Assembly (NCBI RefSeq): GCF_020523795.1
Contig: NZ_JAJALI010000001.1
Location: forward strand, 496,001 to 560,000
Source of the DNA: Ancylobacter sp. Lp-2
Lineage (GTDB): Bacteria > Pseudomonadota > Alphaproteobacteria > Rhizobiales > Xanthobacteraceae
Length of the DNA stretch: 64,000 bases
Direction: 5' to 3'
The stretch's first letter is position 1; each line of letters opens with the position of its first letter. This document shows positions 9,350-17,774 of the stretch, one piece after another. The position numbers and the translations under genes are program-made. The notes beneath the pieces are model-generated. The model was not told the origin of the DNA, ran no database searches, and was given only the letters and a program-made list of their open reading frames with translations.

Positions 9350-10420
9350 ATGCGTGAAGGCGTTTTCGGCATCTCGGGGATGACGGGTTCTGCGCGCCGC
9401 CTCATCATCGTGCCGGCTCTCGGACTGTTGCTGGCGGGTTGCGCCGGCGGCATCGGGGGCGGCGGCAATGAGGGGCCGATGGGCGGCGGCAATGCCGACG
9501 GCCAGGGCGGCTTCGGCTCGACCATGGAAACCACCAGCGTCGCCCCGACGTCCGGCTCGTCCTCCGGGCCGACCGCCGTCGGGCGCGCCGCGCCGGCCGC
9601 GCCGGCGCTGCCGGCCCCGGTGACCGCCGCGCGCGGGACCGGCTCGACCCAGACTGTGGTGGCCGGCAATGGCAGTGGCGGCGCCAATTCCGCGGCTGGC
9701 ATCGATCCCGACGACTATAGCTGCCCCGGCGTGCAGGTGCGCGGCGGCGCCGCCAGCTGGCAGGTCACCGACGGTGCCGAGGGCGGTATCCGCTATCAGG
9801 CGAATCTCGGGGCCTTCTCGCGCGAGTGCCATTTCGCCCGCCCCGACATGAACATGCGCGTCGGCATCCAGGGTCGGGTGCTGCTCGGTGCCAAGGGGAC
9901 CCCCGGCAAGGTGACGGTGCCGCTGCGCCTCGCCGTGGTCGAGGAGGGCCCGACGCCGAAGCCGGTATGGACCAAGCTCTATACGGTGCCGGTGGAGATC
10001 GGCCAGGGCGTGGCGCAGGTCGATTTCGGCCTCGTCGCCGACGACGTCACCTTCCCGCTGCCGACGCCGGCGGCGCTGGAGCGCTACGTCGTCTATGTCG
10101 GCTTCGATTCGCAGGCCGGCGCGGCCGAGGCGCGGCGCACCACCCGCCCGCGGCCGGCCGCCCAGGCCCGGCCGGCCCAGCAGCCGGCGCAGCCGCGCCC
10201 GGCTCAGGCCAGCCCGGCCGCGACGCCGGCAGCCGCCACCGCGGCTCCCGTGCGCTCGACCCCGGCGCCGGCGGCGGCTTCGTCGTCGTCGCCGATGATC
10301 GGCACGCCGCAGACCAGCACCGCCCCGGCGGCCGCGTCGTCCTCCTCCGCATCCTCGTCCAATAGCGGGACGCAGTGGATCGGCGCGCCGGCGCCCTCGA
10401 CCGGCGGCTTCTCGCAATAG
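9350..10420 (+). CDS. Putative lipoprotein with Pro/Ala/Ser-rich tail
   Basis: A 356-residue probable lipoprotein of unknown function. The N-terminus has a basic and then hydrophobic stretch ending in the lipobox LLAGC, with the cysteine at residue 31. A Gly-rich linker follows. Next comes a compact domain with two cysteines (about residues 123-290, from DDYSCPGVQV to YVVYVGF). The last 65 or so residues are Ala/Pro/Gln/Ser-rich and disordered. The ATG at 9350 has AGGGG nine bases upstream; 9380 is an alternative start closer to the lipobox. It probably sits in the outer membrane or periplasmic face. It stands alone, ending before a strong hairpin terminator. Confidence 0.75.
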   Translation: MREGVFGISGMTGSARRLIIVPALGLLLAGCAGGIGGGGNEGPMGGGNADGQGGFGSTMETTSVAPTSGSSSGPTAVGRAAPAAPALPAPVTAARGTGSTQTVVAGNGSGGANSAAGIDPDDYSCPGVQVRGGAASWQVTDGAEGGIRYQANLGAFSRECHFARPDMNMRVGIQGRVLLGAKGTPGKVTVPLRLAVVEEGPTPKPVWTKLYTVPVEIGQGVAQVDFGLVADDVTFPLPTPAALERYVVYVGFDSQAGAAEARRTTRPRPAAQARPAQQPAQPRPAQASPAATPAAATAAPVRSTPAPAAASSSSPMIGTPQTSTAPAAASSSSASSSNSGTQWIGAPAPSTGGFSQ

Positions 10421-10460
10421 GCGAAGCCGTTCCGCCCTGCCGGCCGAAAGCCTTTGTCGC

Positions 10461-10499
10461 CGAAGCCCGCCCCGTTGGCGGTGGCGGGCTTCGTTGTTT
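10461..10499 (+). terminator. Rho-independent terminator after the lipoprotein gene
   Basis: An 11-bp perfect stem (CGAAGCCCGCC at 10461-10471, GGCGGGCTTCG at 10483-10493) with an 11-base loop is followed by TTGTTT. It lies between convergent genes and may also limit read-through from the DUF3422 gene. Confidence 0.85.
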
Positions 10500-10522
10500 C
10501 CAGCCGCTCGGCGCCGGCCGCA

Positions 10523-11905
10523 TCAGCCCTCGTCGAAATGTCCGCGCCGGATACGCCGCACCACCATCCAGATCGCCAGCACCACGAAGGGGACGGCCAG
10601 CGCGGTGGCGATGCCGACATCGTAATGCAGGCCGGCATGCTCGGCGGCGGTGTGCAGCCCCTCCAGCACATGGTGCAGCAGGCTGACCACATAATAGGAG
10701 ATCGCCGCCACCGACAGGCCTTCCACGGTCTGCTGCAGGCGCAGCTGCATGCGGGCGCGCTTGTTCATCGAGGACAGTAGGTCGCGATTCTGCTGCTCGA
10801 GCTCGACGTCGACGCGGGTGCGCAGCAGGTTGGCGGCGCTGGTGAGCTTGAGCGACAGGTTGGCCTGCCGCTGCTCGGTGGTCTCGCAGGTGCGCATCGC
10901 CGGCTGTAGCCGGCGGGCGAGGAATTGCTGCCAGGTCGGGAAGCCGGCGATCGGCCGCTCGCCGATGGTGCGCAGGCGCAGGCCGACGATCTCGTCATAG
11001 GCGCGGCTGGCGCCGAAGCGGAACAGCGAGGCCGCTGCATCCGCTTCCACCTCGGCGGCGAGCGAGGTGAGCTCGTCGAGCAGCTTGTGATTGGCGGCGA
11101 GACCCTCGGTGTTCTTCATCTCGGTGGTGACCGCGCGCAGCCGTTCCTCGACGCGGGCGATGGCGGGCGCGAGGCGCATCGCCTCCGGCAGGCCGAGCAA
11201 AGCGAGGGTGCGGTAGGTCTCGATCTCCAGCACCCGCTGCACGAGGGCGCCGGCGGCGTCCGGCGTCATGCCGCGGTCGCGCACCAGGATGCGCACGAAG
11301 CCGGCGACGTCGGGCTGGAAGTCGGTGGCGATCTCGGCAAAGCCGTCCTCGACGTCCGAGCGCGCGAGGCTGGCGCGGTCGAACAGCCGCTCGAGGCTGA
11401 GCGAATCGGCGGTGTCGGTGGTCAGATGCAGGTCGACCGCCACCAGCAGCGGGCCCGGCTGCGGCAATTGCGCCAGCGACGCCATCAGGCTCGCCGAGGA
11501 CGGGTGGAAGGGCAGGCCACCGGCGACGATGTCCTCCGCCGGCAATTCCCAGGTGTAGGTGGTGAATTCGGCGTGGCGCTCCCAGCGCACATGCACGCCG
11601 CCAAAGGCGGCGCGGTGCTGCTTGGCCTGCTTCGAAGGCGCCGGCTGGCCGCGCGCGGCACACAGCGCGGCGAAGGCGTCGCGGTCGGCGCGGGCTTCGT
11701 CGCGGTTCACCAGGAAGGCGAGGTGCAGCAGCCGCGCCGGCGTCGCCGCGGGCACGAAGGGGCGCGCATGCAGCTCCGCCAGCACCCCGGCGCGCAGCGG
11801 ATGATCGCGGAACGGCGACAGTCCGGAGGCCGGCGTCGCGGGTGATGTGCCGGATGGCGGGCTTGCCGGGGCATCGGATGCGCCGGACACGGTGACATCG
11901 GCCAT
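10523..11905 (-). CDS. DUF3422 family membrane protein
   Basis: A 460-residue protein with the DUF3422 layout: an N-terminal segment with HPLRAGVLAELHARPF, a long cytoplasmic helical region, and two hydrophobic helices near the C-terminus (about residues 395-448). The family is widespread in proteobacteria and its function is not known; the topology suggests an inner-membrane anchor with a large soluble part. The start at 11905 is supported by GGGAGG just upstream on the minus strand. It converges on the lipoprotein gene. Confidence 0.82.
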   Translation of the reverse strand: MADVTVSGASDAPASPPSGTSPATPASGLSPFRDHPLRAGVLAELHARPFVPAATPARLLHLAFLVNRDEARADRDAFAALCAARGQPAPSKQAKQHRAAFGGVHVRWERHAEFTTYTWELPAEDIVAGGLPFHPSSASLMASLAQLPQPGPLLVAVDLHLTTDTADSLSLERLFDRASLARSDVEDGFAEIATDFQPDVAGFVRILVRDRGMTPDAAGALVQRVLEIETYRTLALLGLPEAMRLAPAIARVEERLRAVTTEMKNTEGLAANHKLLDELTSLAAEVEADAAASLFRFGASRAYDEIVGLRLRTIGERPIAGFPTWQQFLARRLQPAMRTCETTEQRQANLSLKLTSAANLLRTRVDVELEQQNRDLLSSMNKRARMQLRLQQTVEGLSVAAISYYVVSLLHHVLEGLHTAAEHAGLHYDVGIATALAVPFVVLAIWMVVRRIRRGHFDEG

Positions 11906-12156
11906 GACGAACCTCCCTGAAGCGCCGCGGGCGACGCCGCGCGGAACTTTACCCCGGCCGCAGCGGTTGCACGGAGGCGATGGCAAGGCAAGGCCGCTTC
12001 GTCCCGTCAGGGTGCGAAACCGGGTCGCGGGACGGGCTTCTGTGACACGGATGCATTAACGGCCGGGCAATGCCGATCGCGCTAGGAATTTTCGATTGCA
12101 TTGCCAAATGTGGCGGATGCATGAAAGTTGTGCTGGGTCGGCTTGGGAATCGAAAC

Positions 12157-12912
12157 ATGACATTGCTTGCGCGTATGTGGGGTCTGTGCGTCGTCCTCGT
12201 TCTCGCCCTCGCAATGTCGTCACCCGCCGGTGCGCAGACCGCTGCCCGGACGGATGCCAAGCCGCGCGTCTATTTGCTGCGCGGGCTCGCCAACATCTTC
12301 TCGCTCGGCATGGACGATCTCGCCAAGAAGCTGAACGCGCGCGGCATCAAGGCCACCGTGCATTCCTATGCCGACTGGCAGGCGGTGTCGGCCGCCGCGG
12401 TCGCCGAGGCCAAGGCCGGCAAGCGCCGCCCCTCGCCGGTGGTGATCGTCGGCCATTCGCTCGGCGCCGACGCGGCGGTCTATATGGGCAACAAGGTGAG
12501 CGGCGAGGGCGTGCCGGTGCCGCTGGTCGTCACCTTTGATCCGGTGACGCCGACCACCGCCTCGGCCTCCATCGGCAAGGTGGTGAACTATTACGTCGCC
12601 TCGGGCTCCGGCAAGCCGGTCGCCGGCCCCAAGGTGCAGAACATCAATATGGGCGGCAACGACAAGATCGGCCATTTCAACATCGACAAGTTGGCGGAGC
12701 TGCACGCGCAGGTCATCGGCATGATTGACCGCCCGGCCCCGCGCCCGCGCCGGCCCCGCCCGGTGACGCCGGCCGCGCCGGTCGCCACCACGCCGCCGGC
12801 ATCGGTGCCCGCCGTGGCGACGCCGGCCGCGACGACCAGCAGCGCCGCGCCAGTGGCCGCGCCGGCCACCGAGACCGCCGCGGTCCCGGCCGCCGTCCGC
12901 GCGCCTAATTGA
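12157..12912 (+). CDS. Secreted alpha/beta hydrolase-like protein
   Basis: A 251-residue exported protein. The signal peptide ends at about residue 26 (SSPAGAQ). The nucleophile elbow GHSLGAD follows a beta strand (PVVIVGHS), FDP provides a plausible acid and IGHFN a plausible histidine, so a serine hydrolase (lipase or esterase-like) triad is likely. The last 60 residues are Pro/Ala/Thr-rich and probably disordered. The start at 12157 is chosen to fit the signal peptide; 12121 is another in-frame ATG. The 3' end overlaps the convergent gene at 12905 by eight bases. The substrate is unknown. Confidence 0.72.
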   Translation: MTLLARMWGLCVVLVLALAMSSPAGAQTAARTDAKPRVYLLRGLANIFSLGMDDLAKKLNARGIKATVHSYADWQAVSAAAVAEAKAGKRRPSPVVIVGHSLGADAAVYMGNKVSGEGVPVPLVVTFDPVTPTTASASIGKVVNYYVASGSGKPVAGPKVQNINMGGNDKIGHFNIDKLAELHAQVIGMIDRPAPRPRRPRPVTPAAPVATTPPASVPAVATPAATTSSAAPVAAPATETAAVPAAVRAPN

Positions 12913-13312
12913 GCTCGACCGACACCACCTTGAAGGTGTGCATCTCGCCGTCCTCGTCGCGCAGCGAGACATATTCGCCCGGCGCGAAGGCGTGGTCGCC
13001 AAAGCGGTAGCCCGCCTCGTCATCCTCCGCCGCGCCCTGGTCGTAGTCGAACACCCAGGTCGCGCCATTGGCGCCGCCGGCGCGATGGATCAACCGCCCT
13101 TCCTCCGGCCGCTCATTGCCCCAGAACCGGCGCACCGTGCATTCCTGGCGGACGAGGCGCCAGGCGGCGAGGTCGATATGGCCGGTCTCGTCGAGCGGGG
13201 CGACGAATTCATAGCCGTACCGTGCGCTGCCCTCCGGAAACTCCTTCGAGCGGGCGAGATGGAGGCGGATGCGCTTCAGGGTGGCGGCGTCGGCGGACGA
13301 GTGGGCGGTCAT
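12905..13312 (-). CDS. Conserved hypothetical protein, 135 residues
   Basis: A small soluble acidic protein with no signal peptide or membrane segment. It begins MTAHSSADAATLKRIRLHLA and continues with sequence of normal composition (YGYEFVAPLDETG; ATWVFDYDQGAAEDDEAGY), which suggests a folded domain of mostly beta structure. I do not recognise the family with certainty. Its last codons overlap the end of the convergent hydrolase gene by eight bases. Confidence 0.7.
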   Translation of the reverse strand: MTAHSSADAATLKRIRLHLARSKEFPEGSARYGYEFVAPLDETGHIDLAAWRLVRQECTVRRFWGNERPEEGRLIHRAGGANGATWVFDYDQGAAEDDEAGYRFGDHAFAPGEYVSLRDEDGEMHTFKVVSVELN

Positions 13313-13453
13313 CGGACGTTTCTCCTCTCACGCGGCATGCATGGGCATGCTCCTTCTTCTCTCCATGAGGTGATCCTCGCCTTGATCCGGCGCAAGGCGT
13401 GCCATGCCATGGCGCGGCGAATTGATCGGGCTCGACCAACAGATGAGGGGCTG

Positions 13454-13498
13454 TGGTCTAGATTTTTTACCAGAGGCGGTGCATTGGTTCTCTAGAAC
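13454..13498. promoter_or_regulatory. Candidate operator upstream of the glycolate oxidase operon
   Basis: Two short dyads stand out in an AT-rich patch 30-75 bases before glcD. One is TGGT-N11-ACCA (13454-13472), which matches the T-N11-A layout of LysR-type sites. The other is GTTCT-CT-AGAAC (13487-13498). Both contain TCTAGA or an overlap with it, and CTAG is rare in this DNA. The regulator is not identifiable from the window. Confidence 0.3.
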
Positions 13499-13527
13499 GG
13501 GTCGAATGACCGTACGGGAGGATCGCC

Positions 13528-15072
13528 ATGTCCCAGCCAGAGGGATCGGCCGCGCATGCGGCGGGTGATGTCGAGTATCACGCGCTGGTCATGCCCGAGC
13601 CCAAGCGCGACGTGCTGGCGCGGCGGGCGGCGATCATCGCCGATCTGCGCGCTATCGTGCCGGGCGAAGGGGTGATCGACACCGAGATCGAGATGCGCCC
13701 CTATGAGAGCGACGGTCTCACCGCCTACAAGCAGCTGCCGCTTGCCGTGGTGCTGCCTTCCAATACCACGCAGGTGTCGAAGGTGCTGGCCTATTGCCAC
13801 GCCAACGGCGTGCGGGTGGTGCCGCGCGGGGCGGGCACCTCGCTGTCGGGCGGCGCGCTGCCGCTGGAGGACGCGATCCTGCTCGGCATGGGCAAGTTCA
13901 ACGCCATCCTCGACATCGACTTCGACAACCGCACCGTGACCGCCCAGCCGGGCGTGACCAATCTCGGCATCACCAATGCGGTTGTTCATAACGGCTTCTA
14001 CTACGCGCCCGACCCCTCCTCGCAGATCGCCTGCACCATTGGCGGCAATGTCGCGGAGAATTCCGGCGGCGTGCACTGCCTGAAATACGGCCTCACCACC
14101 AACAACGTCATGGGCGTCGAGATGGTACTGATCACCGGCGAGGTGATCCGGCTGGGCGGCCAGTACCTCGATTCCGGTGGGCTCGACTTGCTCGGGCTGA
14201 TCGTCGGCTCGGAGGGGTTGCTCGGCGTCGTCACCGAAGTGACGGTGCGCATCCTCAAGAAGCCGGAGACCGCCCGGGCGGTGCTGGTCGGCTTTCCCTC
14301 CTCGGAAGCGGCCGGCGAATGCGTCGCCTCCATCATTGCCGCCGGCATCATCCCCGGCGGCATGGAGATGATGGACAAGCTCGCCATCGAGGCGGCCGAG
14401 GCCTTCGTGAAGGTCGGCTACCCGCTCGACGTCGAGGCGCTGCTGATCGTCGAGCTGGACGGGCCGGAAGCCGAGGTGAACCACCTGATCGGCCGGGTGT
14501 CCGAGATCGCCTCCGGGCTCGGCTGCATGACGCTGCGCGCCTCCACCAGCGAGGAGGAGCGCATGGCGTTCTGGGCCGGCCGCAAGGCGGCCTTCCCCGC
14601 GGTGGGGCGCATCTCGCCGGATTATTACTGCATGGACGGCACCATCCCGAGGAAGGCGCTGCCGCGCGTGCTGTCCGGCATGATCGACATGTCGGCGAAA
14701 TACGGGCTGGCCTGCGCCAACGTGTTCCATGCCGGCGACGGCAATCTGCACCCGCTGATCCTCTACGACGCCAACAAGCCGGGCGAGTTGGAGCGCGCCG
14801 AGGCGTTCGGCCGCGACATCCTGCTGCTCTGCGTCGAGGTGGGCGGCGTGCTCACCGGCGAGCACGGCGTCGGCGTCGAGAAGCGCGACCTGATGCCGTC
14901 GATGTTCGACGAGACCGACCTCGCGCACCAGCAGCGGCTGAAATGCGCCTTCGACGCCGACGGGCTGCTCAACCCCGGCAAGATGTTCCCGCAGCTGCAC
15001 CGCTGCGCCGAGTTGGGGCGCATGCATATCAGCCGGGGGCAGGTGCCGTTCCCCGACATCCCGCGGTTCTGA
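13528..15072 (+). CDS. glcD: Glycolate oxidase subunit GlcD
   Basis: The FAD-linked catalytic subunit (514 residues) of glycolate oxidase, which oxidises glycolate to glyoxylate with GlcE and GlcF at the membrane. The PCMH-type FAD-binding domain is visible (VVPRGAGTSLSGGALP, then CTIGGNVAENSGGVHCLKYG). The C-terminal FAD-oxidase domain ends with HAGDGNLHP and GEHGVGVEKR, the histidine signatures of the GlcD/lactate dehydrogenase group. GGGAGG six bases upstream supports the ATG at 13528. The next gene starts 15 bases later, so an operon is likely. Confidence 0.94.
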   Translation: MSQPEGSAAHAAGDVEYHALVMPEPKRDVLARRAAIIADLRAIVPGEGVIDTEIEMRPYESDGLTAYKQLPLAVVLPSNTTQVSKVLAYCHANGVRVVPRGAGTSLSGGALPLEDAILLGMGKFNAILDIDFDNRTVTAQPGVTNLGITNAVVHNGFYYAPDPSSQIACTIGGNVAENSGGVHCLKYGLTTNNVMGVEMVLITGEVIRLGGQYLDSGGLDLLGLIVGSEGLLGVVTEVTVRILKKPETARAVLVGFPSSEAAGECVASIIAAGIIPGGMEMMDKLAIEAAEAFVKVGYPLDVEALLIVELDGPEAEVNHLIGRVSEIASGLGCMTLRASTSEEERMAFWAGRKAAFPAVGRISPDYYCMDGTIPRKALPRVLSGMIDMSAKYGLACANVFHAGDGNLHPLILYDANKPGELERAEAFGRDILLLCVEVGGVLTGEHGVGVEKRDLMPSMFDETDLAHQQRLKCAFDADGLLNPGKMFPQLHRCAELGRMHISRGQVPFPDIPRF

Positions 15073-15087
15073 GCGAGGACCGGGAAC

Positions 15088-16503
15088 GTGGCGACGCTGC
15101 TCGCGAGGAATGCCGACATCCTCGTCACCATGGACGGGGCGCGCCGGGAGATTCCCGGCGGCGGCGTTTTCGCGCGCGACGGCATGATCGAGGCGGTGGG
15201 GCCGTCCGAGACCCTGCCGGCCACCGCCGACCGGGTGATCGACCTTTCCGGCCATGTGGTGCTGCCCGGGCTGGTCAATTGCCACCACCATCTCGACCAG
15301 ACGCTGACCCGCAACCTGCCGGCGGCGCAGAACACCAATCTGTTCCGCTGGCTGAAGGCGCATTACCGCATCTGGGGCGCCCGCACGCCGGAGGCCTCGC
15401 GCACCGCGACGTTGGTCGGTCTCGCCGAGCTCGCTCTGTCCGGCTGCACCACCGCCTTCGACCACGCCTATGTGTTCCGCAATGGCTGCCGGGTCGACGA
15501 CCAGATCTTTGCGGCCCGCGAGATCGGCCTGCGCTTCATGGTCTCGCGCGGCTCGATGTCGCTCGGCGAGAGCCGTGGCGGCCTGCCGCCCGACAGCTGC
15601 GTCGAGCGCGAGGACGACATCCTCGCCGATAGCGAGCGGGTGATCGGCGCCTATCACGACGCCACGCCGGGTTCGATGCTGCAGATCGCGCTGGCCCCCT
15701 GCTCGCCCTTCTCGGTGTCGCCGGAGTTGATGCGCGACAGCGCGGCGCTGGCCCGCCGCCACGGCGTGCGCCTGCACACTCACCTCGCCGAGACCATTGA
15801 CGAGGAGCGCTACACGCTGGAGCGCTTCGGCAAGCGGCCGGTCGCCTATATGGAGGAGCTCGGCTGGCTGGGGCCGGATGTCTGGTTCGCCCATGCGGTG
15901 CATGTGAACGACCACGAGATCGGCTGCTTCGCCGGCGCCGGGGTCGGGGTGTGCCACTGCCCCTCCTCCAATATGCGGCTCGCCTCCGGCATCGCGCCGG
16001 CGATGGCCTATGGCCGCGCCGGGGTGAAGGTCGGCCTCGGCGTCGACGGCTCGGCCTCCAACGATTCCAACCACATGCTCGGCGAGGCGCGCCAGGCGAT
16101 GCTGCTGGCGCGGCTGCAGATCAGCCTGCGCCCGCCGGAAGGGCCGGACACCACACTGTCCACCTCCGATCCCTCGCGCGACCAGGAGTGGATGACCGCC
16201 CGGCGGGCGCTGGAGCTGGCGACGCTCGGTGGTGCCGCCGTGCTGGGGCGCGACGACATCGGCGCGCTGGCGCCCGGCAAATGCGCCGATTTCACCGCCT
16301 TCCGCCTCGACGACCTCGCCTTTGCCGGCGGGCTGTCCGATCCCGTCGCCGCCTGCCTGTTCACCGGCCCGCACCGCGCCAGCTGGACGGTCGTGCAGGG
16401 TAGGCCGGTGGTGGAGCGTGGCGCGGTCGTCACCATCGACCTGCCGGCAGTGATCGCCGAGCACAACCGACATGCGGCGCGCCTTGCCGCCCTCCCGTTC
16501 TGA
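15088..16503 (+). CDS. 8-oxoguanine deaminase / amidohydrolase
   Basis: A 471-residue amidohydrolase of the SsnA/atrazine chlorohydrolase-like group. The metal ligands are in CHHHLDQ (residues 65-71), LHTHLAET, and the HAVHV and GLGVDGSASND segments. The last of these is typical of proteins annotated as 8-oxoguanine deaminase, which convert 8-oxoguanine to urate and ammonia. A GTG start at 15088 follows AGGA about ten bases upstream. It sits inside the glc operon, between glcD and glcE. Urate breakdown can end in glyoxylate, the product of glycolate oxidase, so a metabolic link is possible. The substrate could also be guanine or another aminopurine or triazine. Confidence 0.82.
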   Translation: MATLLARNADILVTMDGARREIPGGGVFARDGMIEAVGPSETLPATADRVIDLSGHVVLPGLVNCHHHLDQTLTRNLPAAQNTNLFRWLKAHYRIWGARTPEASRTATLVGLAELALSGCTTAFDHAYVFRNGCRVDDQIFAAREIGLRFMVSRGSMSLGESRGGLPPDSCVEREDDILADSERVIGAYHDATPGSMLQIALAPCSPFSVSPELMRDSAALARRHGVRLHTHLAETIDEERYTLERFGKRPVAYMEELGWLGPDVWFAHAVHVNDHEIGCFAGAGVGVCHCPSSNMRLASGIAPAMAYGRAGVKVGLGVDGSASNDSNHMLGEARQAMLLARLQISLRPPEGPDTTLSTSDPSRDQEWMTARRALELATLGGAAVLGRDDIGALAPGKCADFTAFRLDDLAFAGGLSDPVAACLFTGPHRASWTVVQGRPVVERGAVVTIDLPAVIAEHNRHAARLAALPF

Positions 16504-16527
16504 AGACCGCCCGCGAGTGAGCCGACC

Positions 16528-17769
16528 ATGACCCCGCCGACCACCGCCGACCGCCTCCGAGCCCGCGATGAAGCCGACGTCGTCGAGACCGTCCGCTGGG
16601 CTGTTTCCGAAGGCCGAACCCTCGATGTCGCCGGCTCGGGCTCCAAGCAGGCGCTCGGCCGCCACATTCAGACCGACGCCACGCTCGATCTCTCCGCGCT
16701 CACCGGGGTGAGCCTCTACGAGCCGGCCGAGCTGGTTCTGAGCGCCAAGGCCGGCACCCGGGTGGCCGAGATCGAGGCGTTGCTGGTGGCCTCCAACCAG
16801 ATGATGGCGTTCGAGCCGATGGATTACGGCCCGCTGCTCGGCCGTCCGCGCGGCGAGGGCACGCTGGGCGGGCTGATGGCGACCAATCTCGCCGGCCCCC
16901 GCCGCCCCAGCGCCGGCGCCGCCCGCGACCACGCGCTCGGCCTGCGCGCGGTGTCGGGGCGCGGCGAAGCGTTCAAGGCCGGCGGCCGGGTGGTGAAGAA
17001 CGTCACCGGCTACGATCTGCCGCGCGGCCTGTCTGGCTCCTATGGCACGCTCGCCGCCTTCACCGAGCTGACCATCAAGGTGCTGCCGCGCCCGGAGACG
17101 CTGGAGACGCTGCTGATCTACGGCCTCGACGACGCCACGGCGGCGAAGGCGATGAGTGCGGCGGTCGGCTCCTATTACGACGTCTCCGGCGCCGCGCATG
17201 TGCCGTTCGGCGTCACCGGGCACATTCCCGCCCTGGCGCTCGCCGGCAGCTCGGTGACGGCGCTGCGGCTGGAGGGCGTGCCGCCCTCGATCCGCCATCG
17301 CCGCGAGAAACTCGAAGCGCTGCTCGCCGGCTTCGGCACGCTGGGGCGGCTGGAGGCCGAGAGTTCCGCCAAGCTGTGGCAGGCGCTGCGCGACGTCGAG
17401 CCGTTCGCCGGCGACCATGCGCGGGCGGTCTGGCGGGTCTCGACCGCCCCGATGAAGGCCTCCGCCATCGGCGCCGCCGTCGCCGAGGCGGGCGGCGCCT
17501 GCTTCTACGACTGGGCCGGCGGGCTGATCTGGATCGAGATGCCCGACGCCGATCCGCGCGCCGAGCTGGTGCGCGGCGTGCTCGCCGCTGTCGGCGGGCC
17601 GCAATCGGGCGGGCATGCGACGCTGATCCGCGCCGATGCCGCCACCCGCGCGGCACTGGAGGTGTTCCAGCCGCTCGACCCCGTCACCGGCGCGCTGGTG
17701 AAGCGGATGAAGGACGGTTTCGATCCGAGCCGGGTGCTGAGCCCCGGCCGCATGTATGCGGGAGTGTGA
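16528..17769 (+). CDS. glcE: Glycolate oxidase FAD-binding subunit GlcE
   Basis: GlcE (413 residues) is the second flavin-binding subunit of glycolate oxidase. It has a single PCMH-type FAD domain: the LDVAGSGSKQALG segment, then EGTLGGLMATNLAGPRR, and GGRVVKNVTGYDL. It is longer and more divergent than GlcD at the C-terminus, as usual. The stop is followed after five bases by the glcF start, consistent with co-translation. Confidence 0.93.
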   Translation: MTPPTTADRLRARDEADVVETVRWAVSEGRTLDVAGSGSKQALGRHIQTDATLDLSALTGVSLYEPAELVLSAKAGTRVAEIEALLVASNQMMAFEPMDYGPLLGRPRGEGTLGGLMATNLAGPRRPSAGAARDHALGLRAVSGRGEAFKAGGRVVKNVTGYDLPRGLSGSYGTLAAFTELTIKVLPRPETLETLLIYGLDDATAAKAMSAAVGSYYDVSGAAHVPFGVTGHIPALALAGSSVTALRLEGVPPSIRHRREKLEALLAGFGTLGRLEAESSAKLWQALRDVEPFAGDHARAVWRVSTAPMKASAIGAAVAEAGGACFYDWAGGLIWIEMPDADPRAELVRGVLAAVGGPQSGGHATLIRADAATRAALEVFQPLDPVTGALVKRMKDGFDPSRVLSPGRMYAGV

Positions 17770-17774
17770 GGACC

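Noticed and set aside
9103-9357. Small open frame of 84 codons before the lipoprotein gene
   Set aside because: No ribosome binding site, no recognisable motif, and it ends within the start of the lipoprotein gene in another frame.
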